The notes under the pieces: generated by a model | The model's database searches: none | Told to the model about the DNA's origin: nothing | Seen by the model: the letters and a program-made list of their open reading frames with translations, nothing else | Assembly: GCA_004553625.1 (NCBI GenBank) | Contig: SFKX01000003.1 | Coordinates: forward strand, 62,001 to 126,000 | Length of the DNA: 64,000 nt | Direction: 5' to 3' | Source of the DNA: Clostridiales bacterium | Lineage (GTDB): Bacteria; Bacillota_A; Clostridia; Oscillospirales; Oscillospiraceae | Made by a program: the position numbers and the translations under genes | Shown here: one piece after another, positions 8,446 to 15,721 of the stretch | Layout of the letters: the number at the start of each line of letters is the position of its first letter | Position numbering within the stretch: the stretch's first letter is position 1

Positions 8446-9804
8446 ATGAGGCTGTTTTTTGCGATTCTGATCTGTAAACTTACCAGGCTGGCCCTCCGTC
8501 TGGCCGGCCGCGGCGGGACCGCGCTGCCGGGCAAGCTGGCCCTGCGCGTCTGCCCGGATATGCTCTCCAAGCTGTCCCGCGGCGTCACCACCGTCATGGT
8601 CACCGGGACGAACGGCAAGACCACCACCTGCCGTATGCTGGAGCAGATGCTCCGCGACGCGGGCAGGGACTGCTTTGCCAACCGCTCCGGCTCCAACCTG
8701 GAGCGCGGCATAGCCGCGGACTTTGCGGCGAACGCCAGCCTTTTCGGCAGGCCCAAAAGGCGCTGCGCCGTCATCGAGTGCGACGAGGCCGCTTTCCGCC
8801 GGGTCTGCGGCGAGATAAAACCCGCCGTCGCCGTGGTGACCAACGTTTTTCGGGACCAGCTGGACCGCTACGGCGAGGTCACGCACACCCTCTCCGGCAT
8901 ACGCGAGGGTCTGCGCAGCTCCCCCTCAACTCAGGTCTGCCTGAACGCGGACTGCTCGCTGACCGCCTCCCTCGCGCCGGACGCGCCGGACCGGGTGCGC
9001 TTTTTCGGCATGGACGCGGACCTTGGCCGGGCCGCCGCGGTCTCGGACGCGCCTCGCTGCATCTTTTGCGGTGCGGAATATGAATACGACTACCACACCT
9101 TCGCCCATCTCGGCGGCTTCCGCTGCCCCAAATGCGGCTACTCCAGGACCGCGCCGGACGTCGCCGTGGTCGAGGTGGATTCGCTCGAGCCGGACAGCAG
9201 TCTCGCAGAGCTGAGAGTGGACGGGGAATACCTCCCCGCCGCGGTCAGCCTGCCCGCCGCCTACAACCTCTATAACGCCGCGGCGGCCGTCGCCGCAGCC
9301 ACGGCGCTCGGAATAGAGGCCAAGGCCGCGGTGCGCTCGCTCGCGCACATAGAGAGCGGCTTCGGCAGGATGGAGCGCTTCGAGCTCGACGGCACGCAGG
9401 TTACCATGGTCCTCGTCAAGAACCCCGCGGGCTGCGACAGGGCCATAGACTACCTTGCCGCCCTCCCCGGAGAGGTCACCGCCGTGTTCTGCCTCAACGA
9501 CGAGATCGCCGACGGCACGGACGTCTCTTGGATCTGGGACGCCGCCTTCGAGCGCCTTTTCGAGCCCGGCTGCAAGCCCAGGCCGCTCATAGTCTCCGGC
9601 ATCCGCGCCGAGGATATGCGCCTGCGGCTCAAATACGCCGGCGCCGCAGAGGAGGACGTGCGTCTCATCCACGGCGTCACCGAGCTCATCGACCTCATCG
9701 CAAAGTGCAGCGGTGGGGTCTGCATCCTGCCCACCTACACGGCCATGCTGCCCCTGCGCGCGGAGCTCGCCTCCCGCTGCGGCAGAAAGGAGTTCTGGAA
9801 ATGA
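8446..9804 (+). CDS. murT: lipid II isoglutaminyl synthase, Mur ligase subunit MurT
   Basis: 452 residues. VTGTNGKTTTCRMLEQML is the Mur-ligase ATP-binding loop. MurT differs from other Mur ligases by a zinc ribbon in the central domain, here CIFCGAEYEYDYHTF... FRCPKCGYSR near residues 205-228, and by a C-terminal domain that docks GatD. The MurT/GatD complex amidates the alpha-carboxyl of D-Glu in lipid II to D-isoglutamine. It is immediately followed by gatD with a 4-base overlap, which confirms the assignment. Confidence 0.93.
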   Translation: MRLFFAILICKLTRLALRLAGRGGTALPGKLALRVCPDMLSKLSRGVTTVMVTGTNGKTTTCRMLEQMLRDAGRDCFANRSGSNLERGIAADFAANASLFGRPKRRCAVIECDEAAFRRVCGEIKPAVAVVTNVFRDQLDRYGEVTHTLSGIREGLRSSPSTQVCLNADCSLTASLAPDAPDRVRFFGMDADLGRAAAVSDAPRCIFCGAEYEYDYHTFAHLGGFRCPKCGYSRTAPDVAVVEVDSLEPDSSLAELRVDGEYLPAAVSLPAAYNLYNAAAAVAAATALGIEAKAAVRSLAHIESGFGRMERFELDGTQVTMVLVKNPAGCDRAIDYLAALPGEVTAVFCLNDEIADGTDVSWIWDAAFERLFEPGCKPRPLIVSGIRAEDMRLRLKYAGAAEEDVRLIHGVTELIDLIAKCSGGVCILPTYTAMLPLRAELASRCGRKEFWK

Positions 9805-10529
9805 TGGAGCTGCGCGTTTGCCATCTCTACCCGGACGTGCTCAACCTCTACGGAGACCGGGGCAACGTCCTCTGCATCAAAAAGCGCCTCGAGTGGCGCG
9901 GCATAGGCTGCACCGTCACCGAGCTGCCCATAGGGGAACGGAGGCAGCTCGGCGGCTTCGACCTCTTCTTCGTAGGCGGCGGTCAGGACTTTGAACAGGG
10001 CCTGCTGCTGGAGGACCTGCGCGGAGGCAAGGGCGCGGATATCCGCGCCGCCGCGGAGGACGGGGCGGTCTTTCTCTGCGTCTGCGGCGGCTACCAGCTC
10101 ATGGGCCACTACTATGACACCGCCGCAGGGACACGCTGCGCCGGCCTGGACGTCCTCGACCTCACGACGGAGGGTGCGGAGGAGCGCATGATCGGCAATT
10201 TCGCCTTTGAGACGGAGTTCGGCCCCGTCGTCGGCTTTGAAAACCACAGCGGCCGCACCCGGCTCGGTCCCGGCGCGAAGCCCCTGGGCCGCGTTCTGCG
10301 CGGCTTCGGCAACAACGGCGAGGACGGCTTCGAAGGCGCTAGATACAAAAACGTGTTCGGGACCTACAGCCACGGCCCCGTCCTGCCAAAAAACCCTGAG
10401 TTCTGCGACGGCATACTCAAAACCGCCCTGCTCCGGCGCTGGGGTTCGGCTGAACTTGCCCCACTGCCCGACCTCTCCGAGCGCGAGGCGCACGACTCCG
10501 TACTGGCAAAGATTTTGGGCCAGAGCTGA
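9801..10529 (+). CDS. gatD: lipid II isoglutaminyl synthase, glutaminase subunit GatD
   Basis: 242 residues, a class I CobB/CobQ-like glutamine amidotransferase. The nucleophile is Cys95 in CVCGGYQLMG and the partner histidine is His191 in TYSHGP. These match the Cys-His pair of GatD enzymes. It supplies ammonia to MurT. ATG at 9801 overlaps the murT stop (ATGA); a second ATG follows at once (9804). Confidence 0.93.
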   Translation: MMELRVCHLYPDVLNLYGDRGNVLCIKKRLEWRGIGCTVTELPIGERRQLGGFDLFFVGGGQDFEQGLLLEDLRGGKGADIRAAAEDGAVFLCVCGGYQLMGHYYDTAAGTRCAGLDVLDLTTEGAEERMIGNFAFETEFGPVVGFENHSGRTRLGPGAKPLGRVLRGFGNNGEDGFEGARYKNVFGTYSHGPVLPKNPEFCDGILKTALLRRWGSAELAPLPDLSEREAHDSVLAKILGQS

Positions 10530-10558
10530 AACTTAATGTTCGTTTAATCTTCGGCGCT

Positions 10559-10564
10559 TATACT
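10559..10564 (+). promoter_or_regulatory. probable -10 element of the small-protein gene
   Basis: TATACT in the 62-base gap after gatD; upstream hexamers at 16-18 base spacing match the -35 consensus poorly, so the promoter is weak or needs an activator. Confidence 0.45.
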
Positions 10565-10591
10565 GTAGCCATACTGAAAGGAGGCGAGAGC

Positions 10592-10720
10592 ATGAGTCTG
10601 CTGAGGATGAACGTAGGCATGGCCGTAACTATGGCCCGCACGGCGGGCTCGCGCACGGCCTTCGCCCCTGCCGCCGGCAGCTCGAAGCAGCCGGAAAAGA
10701 CCACGCAGGCCCGCAAATAA
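10592..10720 (+). CDS. 42-residue small protein of unknown function
   Basis: The reading frame starts at ATG 10592, seven bases after a near-perfect ribosome site (AAAGGAGG, 10577-10584), and ends in TAA at 10720. A strong hairpin terminator follows within 15 bases and a TATACT -10-like box lies 28 bases before the start, so it looks like an independent monocistronic gene. The product begins MSLLRMNVGMAVTMARTAG and ends in a Lys/Gln/Thr-rich tail; it has no clear membrane segment, no cysteine and net positive charge. No family recognised. Alternatively the transcript could be a small RNA. Confidence 0.6.
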   Translation: MSLLRMNVGMAVTMARTAGSRTAFAPAAGSSKQPEKTTQARK

Positions 10721-10734
10721 CAAAAGATAAAAAC

Positions 10735-10775
10735 AGCGGCTGACCCGTTTGCGCGGGCCAGCCGCTTTGCTTTTC
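10735..10775 (+). terminator. intrinsic terminator after the 42-codon gene
   Basis: Thirteen-base stem with one mismatch (AGCGGCTGACCCG 10735-10747 against CGGGCCAGCCGCT 10754-10766), six-base loop, then TTTGCTTTT. Its T tract overlaps the -35 region of the next promoter. Confidence 0.85.
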
Positions 10776-10794
10776 CACGAACTTGTGTTAGAAT
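10767..10794 (+). promoter_or_regulatory. extended -10 promoter for the macro-domain/RluA pair
   Basis: TTGCTT (10767-10772), 16-base spacer, TAGAAT (10789-10794) preceded by TG one base upstream, giving an extended -10 (TGTTAGAAT). Confidence 0.65.
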
Positions 10795-10823
10795 CGGAGA
10801 AAAGCAACAAAGGAGGAGTGAAA

Positions 10824-11336
10824 TTGAAAGAAAGGATAGGCATAATCGAGGGCGACATCACCAAATCCGCCGTGGACGCGATCGCCAACGCCGCGAACAC
10901 ATCCCTGCTCGGCGGCGGGGGCGTGGATGGCGCCATACACCGGGCCGCGGGTCCGGAGCTGCTGGCGGAGTGCCGCGGCCTGCACGGCTGCGAGACCGGC
11001 AAGGCCAAGATAACGAAGGGCTATCGCCTGCCCGCCAAATATGTCCTGCACACGCCCGGCCCCGTCTGGCACGGCGGAAAGAGGGGCGAGCCGGAACTGC
11101 TCGCCGGCTGCTACAAATCCTGCCTGGAACTTGCGGCGCAGTATGGCTGCAAGACGGTGGACTTTCCCTCCATCAGCACCGGAGTCTATGGCTACCCTGT
11201 TGACCAGGCCGCCGAGGTCGCGCTGAGTGCCATACTCGAGTCGCTGGAGGCACACCCTGAGATAGAGCGCGTGCGCATGGTCTGCTTCGACGGCAGGACC
11301 AGGGCCGCCTATGAAGCGGCTCTTGCAAAGCTGTGA
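10824..11336 (+). CDS. macro domain ADP-ribose-binding protein
   Basis: 170 residues, one macro domain. It begins with IGIIEGDITKSAVDAIANAAN and has the glycine-rich ADP-ribose loop LLGGGGVDGAIHRAAGPEL, plus FPSISTGVYGYP for the second phosphate-binding loop. This pattern matches the YmdB/O-acetyl-ADP-ribose deacetylase group, which removes acyl or ADP-ribosyl groups. The TTG at 10824 is taken as start because AAAGGAGG is spaced seven bases from it; GTG at 10818 would be too close. It is coupled to the pseudouridine synthase gene by a 4-base overlap. Confidence 0.9.
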   Translation: MKERIGIIEGDITKSAVDAIANAANTSLLGGGGVDGAIHRAAGPELLAECRGLHGCETGKAKITKGYRLPAKYVLHTPGPVWHGGKRGEPELLAGCYKSCLELAAQYGCKTVDFPSISTGVYGYPVDQAAEVALSAILESLEAHPEIERVRMVCFDGRTRAAYEAALAKL

Positions 11337-12229
11337 GCCGCAGACTCAGTATCGAAATTGCTCCAGAGCTGGACGGCAGGAAGATCCGCAGCGTCCTGCA
11401 AACTCAGCTCGGTCTCTCCGCCGGGCTCGTGACCAGGCTGAAGCACAGGGAAGGCGCAGTCCTCCTCAACGGCCTGCCCGCAAAGACGCTGGACTCCGTC
11501 CGCGCGGGCGACGTCTTGAGCGTCGAGGTCGGGGACGGGAAAGAGGGCGGCTTTGCGCCCGCCGGACCGCGCCTTAGCGTGCTCTGGGAGGACGAGGACA
11601 TTCTCATCATCGATAAGCCGGGAGACATGGCCGTCCACGGCCGTTCGGAGCGGGGCGAGCCCACGGTCGGCTCCGCCGTCGCAGCCTATCTGGGCAGCGC
11701 GGCGCCCTTCCACCCCGTCAACCGGCTGGACCGCGGCACCACCGGCGCCATGTGCGCCGCCAAGACCGGCTATATGCACGACAGGCTGCGCAGGCTCCTG
11801 CACACGGATGGACTCCGGCGCGAGTACCTGGCCATATGCGTCGGCACACCGGAGCCGGCGAGCGGCGTCATAGACCTGCCCATAGGCCGCCGAGGCGAGG
11901 AAAAGCGCTTCTGCACACGCCCGGACGGGGCGCCCTCGCTCACGCGCTATGAGACCCTCGCCGCAAACGACGGTCTGTCCCTGCTGCGCCTCCGGCCCGA
12001 GACCGGCAGGACGCATCAGATCCGGGTACACCTCGCTGCGATAGGCTGCCCCATCCTGGGCGACAGGCTCTACGGCCGCATCTCAGCTGAGATCGCCAGG
12101 CCCGCCCTGCACTCGCACCGCCTCGTGCTGGTCCACCCGCTGAGCGGAGAGACAATCTCCGCCGAGGCGCCCCTGCCCACGGACATGGCAGAGCTCGTCC
12201 GAAAACACGGCCTCGCCGCTCAGGCGTAG
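11333..12229 (+). CDS. RluA family pseudouridine synthase
   Basis: 298 residues. An N-terminal S4-like RNA-binding region (~residues 10-70) precedes the catalytic domain. HPVNRLDRGTTGAM carries the catalytic aspartate in the family R-L-D-x-x-T-x-G motif; ETGRTHQIRVHLA is the second conserved block. RluA/RluD-type enzymes isomerise uridines in 23S rRNA or tRNA; the site is not predictable. GTG start overlaps the macro-domain stop (GTGA). The 3' end overlaps the convergent next gene by 10 bases. Confidence 0.93.
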   Translation: MSRRLSIEIAPELDGRKIRSVLQTQLGLSAGLVTRLKHREGAVLLNGLPAKTLDSVRAGDVLSVEVGDGKEGGFAPAGPRLSVLWEDEDILIIDKPGDMAVHGRSERGEPTVGSAVAAYLGSAAPFHPVNRLDRGTTGAMCAAKTGYMHDRLRRLLHTDGLRREYLAICVGTPEPASGVIDLPIGRRGEEKRFCTRPDGAPSLTRYETLAANDGLSLLRLRPETGRTHQIRVHLAAIGCPILGDRLYGRISAEIARPALHSHRLVLVHPLSGETISAEAPLPTDMAELVRKHGLAAQA

Positions 12230-12771
12230 CGCAGCGCGCCGTCCGGCGTCTCGTAAAAGACCCTGGCCAGCTTGCGAACCGCACCGCTGAGCTCGTCGAT
12301 GTCCGTCTCCCAGCCCGAGGGTATTGCCGCGGGCTCAATGGATATCTCCGCGTCGAAGCCGGCGCGCGTGGCGGTGTAGGGTATCTGTGAACCGATGACG
12401 CCCTCCATGGACTCCGAGAGCGCGGAGATGTCCTCCGCCCAGCCCAGGAAGTTCCCATCAACACTGACGGCCCAGGCCCGGCACACCCCTTCGCAGGAGC
12501 AGAGCAGCACTTCCGCCAGCTCCGTCACGTCCCCGGACGCCGGCAGGAGCGAAAGCCGGGCCTCCGTCTCGATGTAGGGCAGGGCCGTGTCTCCCCTGGC
12601 GACCTCGCCGGCCGCCTCCAGGGCAAGCCGCTCCGCCCTCTCGATGCTCTGCGGCGTCCAGCTGCCGCTGAGCGGTATGCCGTCCACCCTCACCGTGCAG
12701 ACCCAGCGGAGATTCGCCGCTGCCACGACCGCCAGGGCGGGTATGAGCAACAGCAGCCTCTTCCAGCGCAT
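12220..12771 (-). CDS. exported or membrane-anchored protein of unknown function
   Basis: 183 residues. MRWKRLLLLIPALAVVAAA is a signal peptide or anchor with no lipobox. The rest is a mixed alpha/beta extracellular region containing two similar V-x-V-x-G-x-x-L/F-type strands (TVRVDGIPL and AVSVDGNFL) and a CSCEGVC cysteine cluster. The strand pattern recalls the N-terminal regions that precede G5 or M23 domains in clostridial surface proteins, but no enzyme domain follows, so function is open. ATG at 12771 has GGAGG seven bases upstream and its own promoter. Tail-to-tail 10-base overlap with the pseudouridine synthase gene. Confidence 0.75.
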   Translation of the reverse strand: MRWKRLLLLIPALAVVAAANLRWVCTVRVDGIPLSGSWTPQSIERAERLALEAAGEVARGDTALPYIETEARLSLLPASGDVTELAEVLLCSCEGVCRAWAVSVDGNFLGWAEDISALSESMEGVIGSQIPYTATRAGFDAEISIEPAAIPSGWETDIDELSGAVRKLARVFYETPDGALRYA

Positions 12772-12789
12772 GCAACCACCTCCGGAGTT

Positions 12790-12817
12790 AACATAACACA
12801 TATTTTTAGGGAGTCAA
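12790..12817 (-). promoter_or_regulatory. promoter of the exported unknown gene
   Basis: Minus strand: TTGACT (12817-12812), 16-base spacer, TATGTT (12795-12790) with an extended TG just upstream. Confidence 0.7.
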
Positions 12818-12899
12818 GGGCTTCGGCAAAAGCTCCCAAAAGCCGTGCGTTTTCTCCCGGCCTGTCCGCATAGACTGGACTTGAGAGGAGCGTGACGGC

Positions 12900-13184
12900 A
12901 TGGGCTACGAGGAAAAGGCGATGCCCGCCGCGAAGCCGCACAGGCTGGTCGTTGAAGAGCGGTCCAGGCTGTCGGTGACGGGCGTGGAAGAGGTTGGCAG
13001 GTTTGACGAGGACAGGATAGATCTCAGCACGTCCAAGGGCCGGCTGACCATCCTGGGCGAGGGCCTGCACATCGGCAAGCTGAGCGTGGACACGGGCGAG
13101 CTCTCTGTCGAGGGCCGGGTGTTCGAGCTCAGCTATGAGGACGAGCGGCCCGTATCCGGCTTCTGGAGCCGGCTTTTCGGCTGA
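12900..13184 (+). CDS. yabP: sporulation protein YabP
   Basis: 94 residues, the usual YabP/YqfC size. The compact beta-rich sequence (HRLVVEERSRLSVTGVEEV, STSKGRLTILGEGLHIGKLS, GELSVEGRVFELSY) matches the YabP family, needed for spore coat or cortex assembly in the mother cell. The order yabP-yabQ-divIC-yabR is conserved across Bacilli and Clostridia. An element CATAGACT (12869-12876) resembles a sigma-E -10, but a matching -35 is not convincing. Confidence 0.9.
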   Translation: MGYEEKAMPAAKPHRLVVEERSRLSVTGVEEVGRFDEDRIDLSTSKGRLTILGEGLHIGKLSVDTGELSVEGRVFELSYEDERPVSGFWSRLFG

Positions 13185-13185
13185 G

Positions 13186-13734
13186 ATGGAAAGGCCGCTG
13201 ACGGAGCAGCTCGTACAGGCGGGGCTCTCCCTGCTGCTGGGTGCGGGCATAGGCACGGCGTATGACTTTCTTCGGGCAATGCGCCGCTCGGGCGCGAGCC
13301 GGTGCCTCGCTGCGCTGTGCGATCTGCTGTTCTGCGCCGGGCTGTGTTTTGCTCTTTTCGCCTTTGGACTGGGTCCCGGCGGCGGGAGCCTCAGGCTCTT
13401 CATGCTGGCCTGCGCGGGCGGCGGTTGGGCCCTCTATGGGCTTACTCTCTCGCCGTATGTGCTGGAGTTATTCGGCTTTGTGGTCAAAAAGCTGCGTCTT
13501 GTCTGTCTTCCCCTGCGTCGGAGCCTGTCTAAATTGCGAAAAAACAAAAAAATTCAAAAAAATCTCTTCCCAAAATTTATCGCAAGGTTTACAATGATGA
13601 AAAACTGGCGCAGGACCGAAGGGAGTGCTGGCACTGGGGCGCGCAAGGGCAGTTACGATTACGCTGGCGGCGGCGGTCTCGCTGTACGCGCTGGCAAGCC
13701 TCGCGGCAACAAAGGCCGAGACCGGCGCCTGTGA
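13186..13734 (+). CDS. yabQ: spore cortex biosynthesis protein YabQ
   Basis: 182 residues. The hydrophobic N-terminal half has about four membrane segments (LVQAGLSLLLGAGIGTAYDFLR, the LCDLLFCAGLCFALFAFG region, a Leu/Met-rich segment and YVLELFGFVV), as in YabQ, a mother-cell membrane protein required for cortex formation. The C-terminal ~60 residues are basic and low in complexity. The last 110 bases overlap divIC in another frame, unusually long for this tightly packed genome. It starts one base after the yabP stop. Confidence 0.82.
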   Translation: MERPLTEQLVQAGLSLLLGAGIGTAYDFLRAMRRSGASRCLAALCDLLFCAGLCFALFAFGLGPGGGSLRLFMLACAGGGWALYGLTLSPYVLELFGFVVKKLRLVCLPLRRSLSKLRKNKKIQKNLFPKFIARFTMMKNWRRTEGSAGTGARKGSYDYAGGGGLAVRAGKPRGNKGRDRRL

Positions 13735-13924
13735 GCGGGAGCTCGCCGCGCTGGAGCGCTCGGTCGCGGAGCTGGAGGACGAAAACGCCAGGCTTCGCTC
13801 TCAAACTGAGAGCGGCCTGGACGGGGATACGGCGGAAAGGCTAGCAAGGCAGCGGCTGGGCCTGGCCTATCCGGAGGATATCATATTTTTGAGCGGAGTC
13901 AATGAATTACATACAGGGGGATAA
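13625..13924 (+). CDS. divIC: septum formation initiator DivIC/FtsB
   Basis: 99 residues. A short basic N-terminus, one transmembrane segment (VTITLAAAVSLYALASLAA), then a coiled coil (CERELAALERSVAELEDENARL) and the C-terminal ERLARQRLGLAYPEDIIF motif of DivIC/FtsB proteins. It links FtsL and the FtsW/PBP2b core at the division site. The GTG at 13625 is needed to include the membrane segment, so the overlap with yabQ is at least about 80 bases under any start. Confidence 0.88.
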   Translation: MLALGRARAVTITLAAAVSLYALASLAATKAETGACERELAALERSVAELEDENARLRSQTESGLDGDTAERLARQRLGLAYPEDIIFLSGVNELHTGG

Positions 13925-13933
13925 AGAGCACAC

Positions 13934-14380
13934 ATGCAGCTTCAGGTGGGAATGGTAACAGAAGGCAAGGTCACGGGCATCACAAAGTTCGGGGCGTTCG
14001 TGGCGCTGCCAGAGGGCAAGAGCGGGTTGGTGCACATCTCGGAGATAGCCAATACCTTCGTGAACGATGTGCACGACTACGTCCAGGACGGGCAAACCGT
14101 CAAGGTGAAGGTCATAGGCATCAGCCCAGATGGAAAGATCAATCTCTCCATCAAAAAGGCCGAAGAGCAGCCCAGGCCTGAGCGCAGGCCGCCGAGGCCT
14201 CAGTCTCAGCAGCAGCCCAGGCAGCAGTACGGCTCGCGTCAGCCTATGCCGAGGGCCAACGGCCCCACCGGTGACGCGAGCTTCGAGGACAAGCTGAAGC
14301 AGTTCATGCAGGAGTCCGACAGCCGCATGGCAGACAACAAGATGTACTCCGACCACCGTACCTCGCGCCGCAGGCGCTGA
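13934..14380 (+). CDS. yabR: S1 RNA-binding domain protein YabR
   Basis: 148 residues. A single S1 domain occupies residues 1-75 (GMVTEGKVTGITKFGAFVAL, GLVHISEI, GKINLSIKKA). A Gln/Pro/Arg-rich disordered linker follows, then a short conserved tail (FEDKLKQFMQESDSRM). YabR is a general-stress or ribosome-associated S1 protein found next to divIC. SD weak; the start is fixed by the S1 domain. Confidence 0.92.
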   Translation: MQLQVGMVTEGKVTGITKFGAFVALPEGKSGLVHISEIANTFVNDVHDYVQDGQTVKVKVIGISPDGKINLSIKKAEEQPRPERRPPRPQSQQQPRQQYGSRQPMPRANGPTGDASFEDKLKQFMQESDSRMADNKMYSDHRTSRRRR

Positions 14381-14390
14381 GGCAGGCCTC

Positions 14391-14422
14391 CAAAAAGGGA
14401 GCCCCGAGGGGCTCCCTTTTTG
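14391..14422. terminator. bidirectional intrinsic terminator between yabR and pbp genes
   Basis: AAAAAGGGAGCCCC paired with GGGGCTCCCTTTTT around a GA-containing loop; A and T tracts on both flanks let it act on both strands. Confidence 0.85.
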
Positions 14423-14440
14423 GCTTTTATTATTCACTTT

Positions 14441-15721
14441 TCAACCTGCGATCGCCGCCTGCAAAACGGCGTTTGCTACAGGTCCTGCGTTCGCAAGTCC
14501 GCCGCCAGCGTGCTCGAGTATCACTACGAAGGCGTATGGGTGGGCCGTATCATTCAGAAAGCCGGTTATCCAGGCGTGGCTCGTGCCGTCGCCCACCTCG
14601 GCCGTTCCGGTCTTGGCCGAGACGTTCAGGCCGCCGAAGGTCCAGGCACCGTAGACGTTCTGGACGTTGTAATTCATCATTTCGGAGATCTGCCGGGCAG
14701 TCTCGGCGGAAAGGAGCTGCGTCTCCTTATCCAGGGAGCCGTGGCCCAGCAGAGTCGGCTCGTAGACCGAACCGCCGTTCGCTATGGCCGAGACGTAGCG
14801 GACCATCGCGTAGGGGCAGACAAGGTCCTCATACTGGCCCACGCCGGACCAGGCCAGGCCAACCGAGCCGTCCTCGCCCTTCGTGAAGCTGCCGGGCAGG
14901 ACGTCCATGCCGTCCAGGCTCAGCTCCGCCGTCATGCCGAGCTTTTCGGCATATTCGGCCATCGTGTCCCCGCCCAGCTCCAGAGCGAGCTGGCCGAAGG
15001 CGCAGTTGCAGGAGTTGGCCAGGGCCTGCTCTATCGTCTGATAGCCGTGGGTGCCGGTGCAGGTGAGCTTAGCCCCGTCCACTATCATGCTGCCCTCACA
15101 GAGCAGACTGCGCTCGAAGAGGTCCGGTATGTTGTCTATCGCCGCAGCAAGGGTCACCAGTTTAAAGACCGAGCCGGGTGTGAAGGAGGAGCTCAGGCAC
15201 TTGTTCAGGTAGGTACCCTCAGCAGGAGAGGCGCTGGGGTTTTCCGGGTCGTCTCCCGGAGAGGAGACCATGCAGAGGATCTCGCCCGTCGTGTAGTCCA
15301 TGAGCATGACCGCCCCGTTCCGCCCGGCCAGGGCGGAATAGGCCGCTGAGTTCAGCTTTGAATCTACCGTAAGGCTTATCGTCTCGCCGCTCGTCGCCCC
15401 CTCTACGAAGCTGTAGCCCGCGAGCCTGTCCCGGAACTGGCGAAGCGCGCCCGTGCGGACATTGCCGTTGGCGTCGCCTATGAGGTGGTAACAGCTTACC
15501 CGCGTTGCCCAGTCCTCGGCGAAGCTGTATCCGTTTTCATCCGAGTTGTAGAGAATGACTCCGTTGCGGTCCAGGATGGTGCCGCCGGGGGTCCCGCCGT
15601 TGAAATACGAGGCCCAGGCCCCGCCGTCGTCCGCGAGCCTCACCAGATACACGGAAAGTCCCACGACAAGCAGGGCGGCTATCAGCAGAGCAGCTGTGGC
15701 ACGGCGCTTTACTTTTTTCAT
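14441..15721 (-). CDS. class B penicillin-binding protein (transpeptidase)
   Basis: 426 residues. One N-terminal transmembrane segment, then the class B dimerisation motif GTPGGTILDRNGVILY. The transpeptidase domain has all three active-site motifs: Ser184 in GSVFKLVT (SxxK), ANSCN (SxN) and Lys370 in AKTGTAEVG (KTG). It is shorter than division PBPs such as SpoVD or FtsI and lacks PASTA domains, resembling PBPs paired with FtsW-like SEDS proteins in Actinobacteria and Clostridia. Its start overlaps the stop of the FHA-SEDS gene upstream by 4 bases (ATGA), so the two subunits are made together. Confidence 0.93.
   Translation of the reverse strand: MKKVKRRATAALLIAALLVVGLSVYLVRLADDGGAWASYFNGGTPGGTILDRNGVILYNSDENGYSFAEDWATRVSCYHLIGDANGNVRTGALRQFRDRLAGYSFVEGATSGETISLTVDSKLNSAAYSALAGRNGAVMLMDYTTGEILCMVSSPGDDPENPSASPAEGTYLNKCLSSSFTPGSVFKLVTLAAAIDNIPDLFERSLLCEGSMIVDGAKLTCTGTHGYQTIEQALANSCNCAFGQLALELGGDTMAEYAEKLGMTAELSLDGMDVLPGSFTKGEDGSVGLAWSGVGQYEDLVCPYAMVRYVSAIANGGSVYEPTLLGHGSLDKETQLLSAETARQISEMMNYNVQNVYGAWTFGGLNVSAKTGTAEVGDGTSHAWITGFLNDTAHPYAFVVILEHAGGGLANAGPVANAVLQAAIAG

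Noticed and set aside
12846..12876. Possible sigma-E promoter before yabP
   Set aside because: CATAGACT fits the -10 loosely but no convincing -35 at the right distance, so not listed as a feature.
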